A stretch of 64,000 nt of DNA from Eutrophomonas brisbanensis (GTDB lineage: Bacteria; Pseudomonadota; Gammaproteobacteria; Burkholderiales; Eutrophovitaceae), in contig JAYQIQ010000004.1 of the NCBI GenBank assembly GCA_038141705.1, forward strand, positions 1,178,001-1,242,000, read 5' to 3'. Shown here piece after piece: positions 25,642 to 35,622 of this stretch. The stretch's first letter is position 1; each line of letters opens with the position of its first letter. The position numbers and the translations under genes are program-made. A model generated the notes under the pieces. It did not search any database and was not told the origin of the DNA. It worked only from the letters and a program-made list of their open reading frames with translations.

Positions 25642-27054
25642 ATGGCAAGAACACTCTACGACAAACTATGGGACAGTCACCTTGTAAGGACTGAGTCGGA
25701 TGGCACTGGCCTAATCTACATAGACCGTCATTTGGTACACGAAGTTACGAGCCCTCAAGCTTTTGAGGGACTTAAATTAGCGGGTCGAAAGCCTTGGAGG
25801 GTTGATTCGATCGTTGCGACTGCAGACCATAACACTCCTACGACGGATTGGGACAAGGGTATTGAAGATCCGATATCGAAGTTACAGGTTGATACGTTGG
25901 ATGCCAACATTCGTGAGCATGGGGCGAAAGCATATTTCCCTTTCTTAGATCAACGGCAAGGGATCGTGCACGTCATTGGCCCTGAGCAGGGCGCGACGCT
26001 TCCGGGTATGACAGTGGTTTGCGGTGATTCCCACACTAGTACGCATGGTGCGTTTGCGTGCCTTGCACATGGGATCGGTACTTCTGAAGTCGAGCATGTG
26101 CTCGCGACGCAGTGTCTCGTGCAGAAAAAAATGAAAAATATGCTTGTTCGTGTTTCGGGGACGCTCGCGCCATGGGTGTCGGGCAAAGATATCGCGCTCG
26201 CATTAATTGGCAAAATTGGTACTGCTGGAGGTACGGGTTACGCAATCGAATTTGCCGGGTCAGCAATTTCGCAACTCTCAATGGAAGGTCGAATGACGCT
26301 TTGTAATATGGCTATCGAGGCGGGTGCTCGCGCTGGAATGATTGCAGTTGATGATACGACCGTCAATTATCTCCAGGGTCTCAATTTTTCCCCTAAGGGA
26401 GAACTTTGGAGCGCTGCAGAGAAGTATTGGCGCACTCTCAGGACGGATGATGGAGCGTCATTCGATCTAACTATAGATCTTGATGCAGATCAATTGGTCC
26501 CGCAGGTTTCCTGGGGAACGTCGCCCGAGATGGTCGTTCCAGTGGATGGCAGGGTGCCAGACCCGGAAAAAGAAAAAGACGAAGTAAAACGTGAGGGTAT
26601 TGAACGATCCCTTGTTTACATGGGACTTCAGCCGAACACTCAGATCGCAGATATCACGATTGACAAAGTTTTTATCGGATCGTGTACGAATTCTCGAATC
26701 GAAGATTTACGTATCGCGGCTCGCGTAGTTCGAGGAAAACACGTGGCTAACAATGTAAAGCTTGCGATGGTAGTTCCAGGGTCCGGTCTCGTTAAGGCCC
26801 AGGCTGAGAAAGAGGGGTTAGATAAGATTTTTGTTGAATCTGGCTTTGAGTGGCGACAGCCGGGCTGTTCTATGTGTCTCGCTATGAATAATGATCGGCT
26901 CGAGCCTGGTGAGCGGTGTGCTTCGACTTCGAACCGTAACTTTGAAGGCCGTCAAGGTGCAGGAGGGCGCACGCACTTGGTTAGTCCAGCGATGGCTGCA
27001 GCCGCTGCGATCGAGGGGCACTTTGTAGACGTCAGACGACTCGCTACGAATTAA
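25642..27054 (+). CDS. leuC: 3-isopropylmalate dehydratase large subunit
   Basis: 470 residues. Aconitase-type 4Fe-4S enzyme of leucine synthesis. Cluster cysteines are in GSCTNSRIEDL and PGCSMCLAMN; substrate and active-site motifs are DHNTPTTD, CGDSHTSTHGAFACLAHGIGTSEVEHVLATQ and STSNRNFEGRQG. Acts with LeuD encoded 17 bases downstream. First gene of leuC-leuD-leuB. No leader peptide rich in Leu codons was seen upstream. Confidence 0.97.
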   Translation: MARTLYDKLWDSHLVRTESDGTGLIYIDRHLVHEVTSPQAFEGLKLAGRKPWRVDSIVATADHNTPTTDWDKGIEDPISKLQVDTLDANIREHGAKAYFPFLDQRQGIVHVIGPEQGATLPGMTVVCGDSHTSTHGAFACLAHGIGTSEVEHVLATQCLVQKKMKNMLVRVSGTLAPWVSGKDIALALIGKIGTAGGTGYAIEFAGSAISQLSMEGRMTLCNMAIEAGARAGMIAVDDTTVNYLQGLNFSPKGELWSAAEKYWRTLRTDDGASFDLTIDLDADQLVPQVSWGTSPEMVVPVDGRVPDPEKEKDEVKREGIERSLVYMGLQPNTQIADITIDKVFIGSCTNSRIEDLRIAARVVRGKHVANNVKLAMVVPGSGLVKAQAEKEGLDKIFVESGFEWRQPGCSMCLAMNNDRLEPGERCASTSNRNFEGRQGAGGRTHLVSPAMAAAAAIEGHFVDVRRLATN

Positions 27055-27071
27055 AGCGAATAGGAATCAAT

Positions 27072-27713
27072 ATGGAAAAATTTTTAAAGCTCGAAGGCTT
27101 GGTTGCTCCACTTGACCGGGCTAACGTTGATACGGATGCCATTATCCCAAAACAATTTTTGAAGTCCATAAAGCGCTCTGGTTTTGGGGGCAATCTTTTT
27201 GATGCGTGGCGATTCAAAGATGTTGGGGAGCCTGGCGTAGATATTTCAAAACGAACCGTTAATCCAGATTTTGTGCTTAACCAGTCGAGATACCAGGGGG
27301 CGCAGATCCTTCTGGCGAGGAAGAATTTTGGTTGCGGCTCATCCCGTGAGCATGCTCCATGGGCTTTGAGTGACTTTGGGTTTAAGGCGGTCATTGCTCC
27401 GAGTTTTGGCGAGATATTTTTTAATAATTCTCTGAAGAATGGCTTGCTACCAATTGTGCTTCGAGAGAGCGAAGTAGATCAGCTCTTTTCTGACGTCAAT
27501 GCGTTTGATGGATTTAAGCTAATTGTGAATTTAGAGGAGCAGGTAGTAAGCACTGTCGATCTGGCAAAAGCTTTTGCATTTGATATTGATCCGTTTAGGA
27601 AGCATTGCTTGTTAAACGGTCTGGATGATATCGGGCTCACGTTGCAGCATGTCGATCAAATAAAGCAGTTTGAAGAGAGGCATCGAGCTTCTCAGCCCTG
27701 GTTATTTTCCTAA
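27072..27713 (+). CDS. leuD: 3-isopropylmalate dehydratase small subunit
   Basis: 213 residues, the swivelling domain partner of LeuC. Motifs: ANVDTDAIIPKQFLKSI, FGCGSSREHAPWALSDFG and FNNSLKNGLLPI. Start ATG 27072 after AATAGGAATC. Same operon as leuC and leuB. Confidence 0.97.
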   Translation: MEKFLKLEGLVAPLDRANVDTDAIIPKQFLKSIKRSGFGGNLFDAWRFKDVGEPGVDISKRTVNPDFVLNQSRYQGAQILLARKNFGCGSSREHAPWALSDFGFKAVIAPSFGEIFFNNSLKNGLLPIVLRESEVDQLFSDVNAFDGFKLIVNLEEQVVSTVDLAKAFAFDIDPFRKHCLLNGLDDIGLTLQHVDQIKQFEERHRASQPWLFS

Positions 27714-27762
27714 TCGGAAAATAGCTTGAATAGCAGACGGTTAAATAAAATAGGGTTCTGAA

Positions 27763-28833
27763 ATGAAAATAGCAATTTTGCCTGGGGATGGGATTGGCCC
27801 TGAAATCATAAAACAAGCGAAGCGAGTTCTTGACGTTCTCCGAGCTGACGGTATCAAGATAGAAATCGAGCACGGAGCAATCGGTGGTGCCGGGTATGAC
27901 GCGGACCGTGATCCGCTGCCAGAGTCGACATTGAAACTTGCGAGGGAGGCCGATGCAGTGTTACTCGGCGCAGTTGGTGGCCCGCAGTACGACACGTTGC
28001 CGAGAGAGTCCAGGCCGGAGCAGGGTTTACTTCGTATTCGAAAAGAATTAAATCTTTTTGCGAATTTACGTCCTGCTGTTGTTTTTCCTGAGCTTGCAAA
28101 TGCATCAAGCCTTAGGCCTGAGCTGGTTGAGAACTTGGACTTGATGATTCTTAGAGAGCTCACTGGCGATATTTATTTTGGACAGCCCCGGGGTAGGCGA
28201 TCACTCGATAATGGGGATGAAGAGGGTTTCGATACCATGCGTTACTCAAGTTCGGAAATCGATCGTATTGCTCGGGTTGCATTTGATGTTGCACGGAAGA
28301 GGAATAATAGGGTCTGTTCCGTAGATAAGGCGAATGTGCTCGACACAAGTATTTTGTGGAGAGAGGTGGTAACCAGAGTTTCAAGGGATTATCCGGAGGT
28401 AGAGCTCACACACATGTACGTTGATAACGCAGCGATGCAACTCGTTAGAGCACCAAAACAGTTTGATGTGATGCTAACTGGAAATATTTTTGGAGACATC
28501 TTGTCTGATGAGGCGTCTATGCTCACGGGCTCTATTGGTATGTTGCCATCAGCGTCAATGGATGAAAACAACAAAGGGTTGTTTGAGCCAATTCATGGTT
28601 CTGCTCCCGATATTGCGGGCAAGGATCTAGCAAACCCTCTTGCCACGATACTCTCGGTAAGCATGATGTTGCGATACAGCTTTGGGCAGCTTGAAATTGC
28701 AGATCGGATCGATAATGCGGTTAAGTTGGTTCTAGCGAACGGCTTGCGTACAAAGGATATTGCTCAGCCAGGCTGCAAAGAGGTTGGGACTCAGCAAATG
28801 GGTGATGCAGTCATTGAACGGCTGACTCAATAG
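27763..28833 (+). CDS. leuB: 3-isopropylmalate dehydrogenase
   Basis: 356 residues. NAD-dependent oxidative decarboxylase of leucine synthesis. Motifs: ILPGDGIGPEI, the arginine-rich substrate loop RPEQGLLRIRKELNLFANLRP, LRELTGDIYFGQPRG, the metal-binding aspartates in GNIFGDILSDEASMLTGS, and the NAD site EPIHGSAPDIAGKDLANP. Complete and in order after leuD. Confidence 0.97.
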   Translation: MKIAILPGDGIGPEIIKQAKRVLDVLRADGIKIEIEHGAIGGAGYDADRDPLPESTLKLAREADAVLLGAVGGPQYDTLPRESRPEQGLLRIRKELNLFANLRPAVVFPELANASSLRPELVENLDLMILRELTGDIYFGQPRGRRSLDNGDEEGFDTMRYSSSEIDRIARVAFDVARKRNNRVCSVDKANVLDTSILWREVVTRVSRDYPEVELTHMYVDNAAMQLVRAPKQFDVMLTGNIFGDILSDEASMLTGSIGMLPSASMDENNKGLFEPIHGSAPDIAGKDLANPLATILSVSMMLRYSFGQLEIADRIDNAVKLVLANGLRTKDIAQPGCKEVGTQQMGDAVIERLTQ

Positions 28834-28880
28834 CAAAGTCAGCTTCATGTTTCTTTTTTTGTAGCGCGTAAGGGTTAGAA

Positions 28881-29993
28881 ATGATTGACGTTGGGTTTAT
28901 AGGTTGGAGAGGGATGGTCGGTTCGGTCCTCATGGAGAGGATGAGGGCTGAAGGTGATTTTGCGAAATTCAATTCACATTTTTTTAGTACTTCTCAAGCG
29001 GGGGAAAGGGCGCCAAATGAGGGCGGCCAGAATTCCGTGCTTCATGATGCCGCAAATATTGATGCGCTGAGTAAAATGGACGTGATTCTGACTTGTCAGG
29101 GAGGCAGTTACACGAAAGAGATCCATCCTAAGCTTCGCAGCTCGGGCTTGTCAGGCTACTGGGTAGATGCTGCTTCAACCCTAAGGATGGCAGATAGCTC
29201 GATTATCGTACTCGATCCGTTAAACTCTGAAGATATTCACTCTGGGCTCGCGAATGGAACCAGAGACTTTGTCGGTGGAAATTGTACTGTTAGCTTAATG
29301 TTACTCGCGATGCATGGCCTCTTAAAAGCTGGGCTAGTTAATTGGATTTCTGCGATGACCTATCAAGCTGCTTCGGGGGCGGGCGCTAACAATATGAAAG
29401 AGTTGATAACTCAAATGGGGCACATACATCGTTCTGTGGAATCGAGCATTGAGCAGGATTCGCCAATCTTGGATATTGACGAGGCTGTTTTATCGGCGAT
29501 GAATTCTAAAGAGTTTCCTATGAGTAATTTTGGGCTTCCGCTTGCCGGTAATTTGATCCCTTGGATCGATTCCGACCTCGGTAATGGTCAGAGCAGGGAG
29601 GAGTGGAAGGCGCAAGCTGAAGGTAATAAGATACTCGGGACGAAAGATGCTGTGATCCCAATCGATGGTCTGTGTGTTCGGATTGGTGCGATGAGGTGCC
29701 ATAGTCAGGCGCTGACTTTCAATCTTAAGGAGGAGCTACCAACATCTGAGATCGAGGAGATGTTGGATTCTGCCAACGAGTGGGTAAAGGTAATCCCTAA
29801 CACGAGAGATAATTCCATCGATAGGCTATCACCTGTTGCCGTCACGCGGACTCTCGATATTCCAATTGGTCGGATTCGAAAAATGAGTATTGGTCGAGCT
29901 TGTTACTCCGCCTTTACCGTTGGGGATCAGTTGTTGTGGGGAGCCGCTGAGCCGCTGAGACGCATGTTAAAAATTCTAGTCGCTCAAGGTTGA
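28881..29993 (+). CDS. asd: Aspartate-semialdehyde dehydrogenase
   Basis: 370 residues. Reduces aspartyl phosphate to the semialdehyde, feeding lysine, threonine, methionine and cell-wall diaminopimelate. N-terminal GFIGWRGMVGSVLMERM NADP fold, catalytic C135 in GGNCTVSLMLL (same number as E. coli), QAASGAGANNMKEL, active-site His in IGAMRCHSQALT. Start ATG 28881 after AAGGGT. Functionally tied to dapB at 55 kb. Confidence 0.97.
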   Translation: MIDVGFIGWRGMVGSVLMERMRAEGDFAKFNSHFFSTSQAGERAPNEGGQNSVLHDAANIDALSKMDVILTCQGGSYTKEIHPKLRSSGLSGYWVDAASTLRMADSSIIVLDPLNSEDIHSGLANGTRDFVGGNCTVSLMLLAMHGLLKAGLVNWISAMTYQAASGAGANNMKELITQMGHIHRSVESSIEQDSPILDIDEAVLSAMNSKEFPMSNFGLPLAGNLIPWIDSDLGNGQSREEWKAQAEGNKILGTKDAVIPIDGLCVRIGAMRCHSQALTFNLKEELPTSEIEEMLDSANEWVKVIPNTRDNSIDRLSPVAVTRTLDIPIGRIRKMSIGRACYSAFTVGDQLLWGAAEPLRRMLKILVAQG

Positions 29994-30105
29994 GCTAATC
30001 CTAAATGAGTGTCTCAATGACTATAGCCAACCGTGTTCCGGAGGATGGACTCGGGCATGGTATGCTGAGCCTAATTTGCGAGAGTACTTTCGGGTAAATT
30101 TTGGT

Positions 30106-32030
30106 ATGGCTATAAAGATTCTTATTCGTTTTCTTGTGTCTCTGGCTCTCTTCTCTGCTGCCTCTGTTTCGTACGCTTTAAGCTTGGGGGGCATGACAGT
30201 TCAATCGGCGTTGGGCGAGCCGTTGAAAGCCGAGATTCGGATTTATGATTTTGATGCGCAATCGAGAGCACAGTTGGCAGCGCAGATGGGTTCGAGAGCT
30301 GCTTTTGATTCGGCCGGCCTGATCTACGCGGAGCTCGTGAATAGCATCTCGTTGTCGATCGAGCATCGGGGGCCAGATTCGTTTGTGGTTCTTAGAACGG
30401 CAGAACCGATCAATGAGGTGGTCTTGGATTTACTTATCCGATTGACTGCTCCTTCGCAGAACGTAAAGCGTAGCTACACGGTTTTTATTGACCCCCATTT
30501 ATACTCGATGAACAGAGGGTAATTGCTGGAATAAAGAACGAAACTGACGTAAAAAAGAATACTGAAGGGCCAGTCTCAGCAGAAGGAAAACGCGAGACCG
30601 TGAAGAGCTCTCGTGCTGCTAAATCTAGCACGGAGGAATTGATTTCTACAGAAAAAGCTTCAGACGATCGGAATGTTGGAGTTTCTAAGGAAAGCGATAA
30701 GCCAACCGTAAGATCCGGCGCTTCGGGAACGATTGCCAAAGGTGGCAAAGATGAGTTTGACCTGCAATCTGAAGGCGTGACTTCTGTTGATAGACAGGTG
30801 GTTGTGAAGGCGGGTGATACTCTGTCGTCGATTGCGAAGAAAAAATACATTAGCGGAGCCACCCTTGAGCAAATGCTAGTGGGAGTTTTCAGAATGAACC
30901 GTGACGCATTTGTTGGTGAAAATATGAATCGGTTGCAGGTGGGGAAGGTGCTCCGCGTGCCTGGAAAAGACGATTTGCTGAGTATTGATCCCACCGAGGC
31001 GCGTGATGAAGTTCTCATTCACACGGCTGATTGGCGCGCGTACCGATCTGGTTTATCCAGCGCACCATCAAAAGTGGATCGAGCAGCACCGGGAAATAGT
31101 CGAGCTCAATCAGGGGTCGTTACTCGTGCAAATAGTGCATCTGATAATGCTAAAGATCAAACCCCAAAACCAGTTGTTCGATTGAGTGGTAAGTCGGGAG
31201 AAAATTCTGATGCATTGGATGCGTTGAACGAAAGACTAATTGCTACAGAGAAGGCGCTGGAAGAGCAAAGAAAAAAAGCCGAAGAGCTCGAGCGGATCAT
31301 AGCTGATTTGAGGGAGTTGAGATCAGGTAGGTCGACTACATCCGTTGAAAATGGTGAGTCATCTCAGGGCGATAAAGGGTTAGTTCAAGGCACTATTATG
31401 CAAAGTCGTAATCCGACGACTGACTCCTGGCCGGAAAGAGTAATAGAGACGGTTTTGGCTAGGCCACTACTTTTACTAATTCCTGTTGTATTACTGCTGG
31501 TCCTCGGCGTCATCATTTCTAGGCGTCTAAAACACATCGAAGATCGAGATGAACAAATAGTCAATATGGAGCGAGAATTTCAACCTTCACAGGATTCGGA
31601 CGTGCCTTTGCAGGCAGCGCTTGAGAGCGGAGAGTCATCAGGTGCGGGTGAGAGCGATGGTCAGGGGGATGTTATCGAGGATGCTGATATTTTTCTGGCC
31701 TACGGACGTTTTAGTCAAGCGGAGAAAATCCTCCTTGATGCTTTGACAGCTGAACCTCGCAGGCTGGATCTTTTGATCAAGTTGGGTGAGGTTTACTCGA
31801 GGCAGAAGCAAATAGAAGCTTTCGCAAATGTGGCTAACAAAGTGGCGGCTATTACGCGGAGCTCTGGGGCCTATTGGGAAAGAATTGTGGCACTCGGATT
31901 CATTCTAGACCCTACTGATGAACGTTATGCAGAGGGCAGATTTGCTGCGTCGGCACCACGACGGAATCAGACCGTTGATTTGTCATCTATCGATTTAAAT
32001 CTCGGTGAAGATCCGTCTAAGGATCGGTAA
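30106..32030 (+). CDS. fimV: FimV-family LysM membrane protein, frameshifted
   Basis: About 651 residues after restoring one C in the C5 run 30492-30496, which yields the typical FIDPP of the N-terminal FimV domain. From ATG 30106: signal peptide (MAIKILIRFLVSLALFSAAS..), FimV N-domain (ALSLGGMTVQSALGEPLKAEI), a Ser/Lys/Glu-rich region, a LysM domain (VKAGDTLSSIAKKKYISGATLEQM, ~230-290), a coiled coil with LEEQRKKAEELERI, one transmembrane helix (LLLLIPVVLLLVLGVIIS), and a cytoplasmic TPR-like segment (DIFLAYGRFSQAEKILLDAL). FimV organises polar assembly of type IV pili and related systems. It is shorter than the Pseudomonas homologue and lacks its extended acidic tail. Confidence 0.88.
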
Positions 32031-32095
32031 GCATTTATTTTATACGTCGCGTTGCTCTCGTTTTTTAGCTTCGCTCGTAACCGAGATTATCGAAA

Positions 32096-32875
32096 ATGAG
32101 GATTGCGTTAGGTATTGAATACAACGGCTCGGCGTATTGTGGTTGGCAGGTGCAGCCTGATGAGCGGTCAGTGCAAGGAGAGGTTGAGCGGTCTTTGAGT
32201 CTAATCGCAGACGATCCGATAAAGGTAACGTGTGCGGGGCGGACAGATTCTGGAGTGCACGCATTTTGTCAGGTTGTTCACTTTGATACCGATAGTGATC
32301 GACCGATAAACGCCTGGGTCAGGGGTGCGAACTCCCACTTGGATGAGGATGTATCAATACTTTGGGCGAAACAAGTTGGAGATGATTTTCACGCGCGTTT
32401 CTCTGCGATCCGGCGCAGCTATAGTTATTTTTTGATAAATCGGCCGCAGAGGCCTGGGCTCTTAGCGAACCGAGTCGGTTGGTTTCATGATCAGCTCAAT
32501 TTATCTGGCATGTTGGAGGCGGCTAACTCTTTACTAGGGGAAAATGATTTTTCCGCTTTTAGAGCAGCGGAGTGTCAAGCAAAAAGTCCTGTTCGAGTGA
32601 TGGACAACGTCTCTATTGATCAACAACAGGATATTTTTCGTTTCCACTTCGTCGCTAATGCTTTTTTACATCATATGATCAGAAATATCGTGGGTGCGTT
32701 GGTGTACGTAGGCTCGGGAAGAAAACCCGTGGACTGGATCCAATTTTTGATCGAATCGAGGGACCGCTCGCTAGGTGCGCCAACATTTTCAGCGTCGGGT
32801 CTATATCTCGATTCTGTTGAGTACGGAGCTCAGTGGGGAATTCCCAAGGGCGCCTCCCCATGGAGGCTTGTCTAA
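32096..32875 (+). CDS. truA: tRNA pseudouridine(38-40) synthase
   Basis: 259 residues. Catalytic Asp in the invariant CAGRTDSGVHA motif; IEYNGSAYCGWQVQP, RSYSYFLINRP, FRAAECQAKSP and HHMIRNIVGALVYVG are all family blocks. Modifies positions 38-40 of the tRNA anticodon stem. It lies between fimV and trpF, as in Pseudomonas. Confidence 0.97.
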   Translation: MRIALGIEYNGSAYCGWQVQPDERSVQGEVERSLSLIADDPIKVTCAGRTDSGVHAFCQVVHFDTDSDRPINAWVRGANSHLDEDVSILWAKQVGDDFHARFSAIRRSYSYFLINRPQRPGLLANRVGWFHDQLNLSGMLEAANSLLGENDFSAFRAAECQAKSPVRVMDNVSIDQQQDIFRFHFVANAFLHHMIRNIVGALVYVGSGRKPVDWIQFLIESRDRSLGAPTFSASGLYLDSVEYGAQWGIPKGASPWRLV

Positions 32876-32917
32876 GAGCAAGTGTTACCGACGCTACTTA
32901 TAGGGTATCTTTAGAAA

Positions 32918-33571
32918 ATGCATGCTCAAACTAAAGTGAAGGTCTGTGGCTTTACGAAGCCAGATAATGCTGGTGAGGTTGCACTTTTGGGTGTGAACGC
33001 CATCGGACTCGTGTTTGCTGAGCAAAGTGCTCGTTTTGTAAGTGTTGACGTTGCTAGCGCTATTGCGAGATCGATCCCTCCATTTGTGTCGGTTGTGGCG
33101 TTATTCGTTGACCCTTCCCAAAGGCAAGTCAGTGAAGTTATTTCTCGGGTTCGGCCCGACTTGCTACAGTTTCATGGGGCGGAATCCTCAGAATTTTGCA
33201 ACCAGTTTTCTGTTTCTTATATCAAAGCGCTCAGAGTTACTCCGGAACTCGATTTGGTACAATGTTGTGATGAATTCGGGAGTTCCCGAGGGATCTTGTT
33301 AGACGCCTTTTCTCCTAAAGGTCACGGTGGCACCGGTGAAAGTTTTGATTGGAGGTTAATTCCGAAAGGTGGATTGAGTCTACCTATCGTATTAGCGGGT
33401 GGTCTCAGTATCGAAAATGTGGGAGATGCGGTGGGTAGCGTCTCTCCTTGGGGGGTTGATGTGAGCTCTGGGGTCGAAGGACCTGTAAAGGGCGAAAAAA
33501 ACATCAGGCTAGTAAAAGATTTTATCCGAGAGGTTAGAGATGCAGATGAAAGAAGGGCTGGAGAATTATAG
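32918..33571 (+). CDS. trpF: Phosphoribosylanthranilate isomerase
   Basis: 217 residues, TIM barrel. Catalytic Cys in VKVCGFTKPD near the N-terminus and catalytic Asp in LLDAFSPKGHGGTG; phosphate site is VLAGGLSIENV and GVDVSSGVEGPVKGEKN. Its last 32 bases overlap the start of trpB, so the two are translationally coupled. Confidence 0.96.
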   Translation: MHAQTKVKVCGFTKPDNAGEVALLGVNAIGLVFAEQSARFVSVDVASAIARSIPPFVSVVALFVDPSQRQVSEVISRVRPDLLQFHGAESSEFCNQFSVSYIKALRVTPELDLVQCCDEFGSSRGILLDAFSPKGHGGTGESFDWRLIPKGGLSLPIVLAGGLSIENVGDAVGSVSPWGVDVSSGVEGPVKGEKNIRLVKDFIREVRDADERRAGEL

Positions 33572-34757
33572 TTTTCCAGATGAGAAAGGACACTTTGGAA
33601 ATTACGGCGGAGTTTTTGTAGCTGAGACATTAATGCACGCTCTCGATGATCTGCGTGCCAACTATGAACAGTTGAAAAATGAAAAGAGTTTCCAAGAAGA
33701 GTTTCAACATGAGTTGAAGTATTTTGTCGGTCGCCCGAGCCCGGTTTACTACGCAAAGAGACTGAGCGAGAAGCTCGGTGGCGCTCAAATTTGGCTCAAG
33801 CGAGAAGATCTTAATCACACTGGCGCTCATAAGGTAAACAACACGGTAGGACAGGCGTTATTGGCCCGTCATATGGGAAAAAAACGGATCATCGCTGAGA
33901 CTGGCGCTGGGCAGCACGGCGTGGCATCCGCGACGGTCGCGGCCAGGTACGGGATGGAATGTGTTGTCTATATGGGTTCCGAAGATGTACGCCGGCAGTC
34001 GAGTAATGTTTATCGAATGAAATTACTTGGGGCTACAGTCGTACCAGTTGAGAGTGGGTCGAAGACTTTAAAGGATGCGCTTAACGAGGCGATGCGGGAC
34101 TGGGTAACGAATGTTGAGAATACGTTTTACATTATCGGAACTGTAGCTGGCCCCCATCCTTATCCGATGATTGTGAGGGATTTTAATTCTGTTGTTGGCA
34201 CCGAGTTAAGAGAGCAAATGCCAGAATTGATCGGTCGCCAGCCAGACGCGATCATCGCTTGCGTTGGTGGAGGATCGAATGCAATTGGCGCTTTCTATCC
34301 CTACATCAAAGACTTGTCCGTACGATTGATCGGAGTAGAGGCCGGAGGTTTGGGTGTCGACACGGGAAAACATGCAGCTCCACTGGCTTCAGGAAAGCCT
34401 GGCGTGCTTCATGGGAACAGGACCTACCTGATGCAAGATCAAGATGGACAAATTATAGAAACTCACTCGATATCCGCTGGTCTGGATTACCCAGGTGTTG
34501 GACCTGAACATTCTTTATTGAAGGATATGGGTAGAGCGGAATACGTAGTGGCAAATGATGATGAGGCCTTGGAGGCTTTTCATACGCTTACAAAACTTGA
34601 GGGAATTATGCCTGCGTTGGAGTCGGCGCATGCAGTTGCGCATGCGGTAAAGATCGCGCCTGATATGTCGAAAGATCAAGTCTTACTCGTTAATTTGTCA
34701 GGCCGTGGCGACAAGGACATGCACACCGTCGCACAGGCATCTGGAATCACTCTCTAA
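33540..34757 (+). CDS. trpB: Tryptophan synthase beta subunit
   Basis: 405 residues. PLP lysine K98 in KREDLNHTGAHKVNN, the tetra-glycine phosphate loop (ACVGGGSNAIG), ETGAGQHGVASA and the monovalent cation region. Starts at ATG 33540 inside trpF; an ATG two codons on is also possible. Condenses indole with serine; indole comes from TrpA through the inter-subunit tunnel. Confidence 0.97.
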   Translation: MQMKEGLENYSFPDEKGHFGNYGGVFVAETLMHALDDLRANYEQLKNEKSFQEEFQHELKYFVGRPSPVYYAKRLSEKLGGAQIWLKREDLNHTGAHKVNNTVGQALLARHMGKKRIIAETGAGQHGVASATVAARYGMECVVYMGSEDVRRQSSNVYRMKLLGATVVPVESGSKTLKDALNEAMRDWVTNVENTFYIIGTVAGPHPYPMIVRDFNSVVGTELREQMPELIGRQPDAIIACVGGGSNAIGAFYPYIKDLSVRLIGVEAGGLGVDTGKHAAPLASGKPGVLHGNRTYLMQDQDGQIIETHSISAGLDYPGVGPEHSLLKDMGRAEYVVANDDEALEAFHTLTKLEGIMPALESAHAVAHAVKIAPDMSKDQVLLVNLSGRGDKDMHTVAQASGITL

Positions 34758-34806
34758 GTCTCCCAACTCTTATCAAAGTATCGGATCTAATTTTTGGAAA
34801 TATCGA

Positions 34807-35604
34807 ATGTCGAGAATAGCGGAAAAATTTGAATTTCTCTCCAGCAGTGGAAGAAAAGCGTTGATTCCTTTTGTAACGGCGGGTGATCCAAACCTCGATA
34901 TGACATTGGATATTATGCACACGCTGGTCTCTGCGGGGTCGGATATTATTGAGTTGGGTGTCCCATTTTCCGATCCAATGGCAGAATGCCCAACTATTCA
35001 ACGATCCAGCGAGCGTGCTCTTGCTAGAGGCACGGGCCTCAATGATGTATTGAACGTCGTTAGTAAGTTTCGGAATAGTGACCAATCGACTCCTATAGTT
35101 TTGATGGGTTACGCAAATCCCATCGAGGCGATGGGCATCCAGATTTTTGCTGAAAATGCTAAAAAGGCAGGTGTTGATGGCGTCTTAGTAGTTGATTATC
35201 CACCCGAGGAGGGAGATGAACTTCTCTCAGCGCTACAGGAAAAATCGATTGATGCGATTTATCTTCTTGCGCCAACGACTACAGATCAACGAATCCAGGC
35301 AGTTTCCAAGTGTGCTGGCGGGTACGTCTACTATGTGTCCCTTAAAGGGGTCACCGGCGCGGCGCATCTTGATTTATCCGCGATAGCGGAGAAAATACCG
35401 AGCATCAAAGAGCACGTGAAGATACCGGTCGGAGTGGGATTTGGAATTAGAGATGGTGAAACGGCGAGAGCGGTGGCGGATCTCTCAGACGCGGTTGTGA
35501 TTGGTAGTCGACTTGTTGAGGAAATTGAAAAATCAGATAAAGATAATGTTTTGAAGAACGTTTCAACATTGATTGAATCGATACGCGTCAAACTCGATTC
35601 GTAG
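34807..35604 (+). CDS. trpA: Tryptophan synthase alpha subunit with an unusual active-site segment
   Basis: 265 residues from ATG 34807 (GGAAA upstream). An in-frame start at 34705 inside trpB would add 34 unsupported residues. TIM barrel with FVTAGDPN, catalytic E49 in IELGVPFSDP, GYANP and VGFGIRDGE. The second catalytic residue, Asp60 in the usual ADGP, is read here as Glu60 followed by Cys61 (MAECPTIQ). The codons GAA TGC could arise from GAT GGC by one inserted A and one lost G, so a compensated sequencing error is likely. Cleaves indole-glycerol phosphate to indole. Confidence 0.95.
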   Translation: MSRIAEKFEFLSSSGRKALIPFVTAGDPNLDMTLDIMHTLVSAGSDIIELGVPFSDPMAECPTIQRSSERALARGTGLNDVLNVVSKFRNSDQSTPIVLMGYANPIEAMGIQIFAENAKKAGVDGVLVVDYPPEEGDELLSALQEKSIDAIYLLAPTTTDQRIQAVSKCAGGYVYYVSLKGVTGAAHLDLSAIAEKIPSIKEHVKIPVGVGFGIRDGETARAVADLSDAVVIGSRLVEEIEKSDKDNVLKNVSTLIESIRVKLDS

Positions 35605-35622
35605 AGCGCCGGGTTTACAAAT

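Noticed and set aside
34705..34806. Extended N-terminus of TrpA starting inside trpB
   Set aside because: The extra residues are trpB read in another frame; ATG 34807 puts catalytic Glu49 at its standard position.
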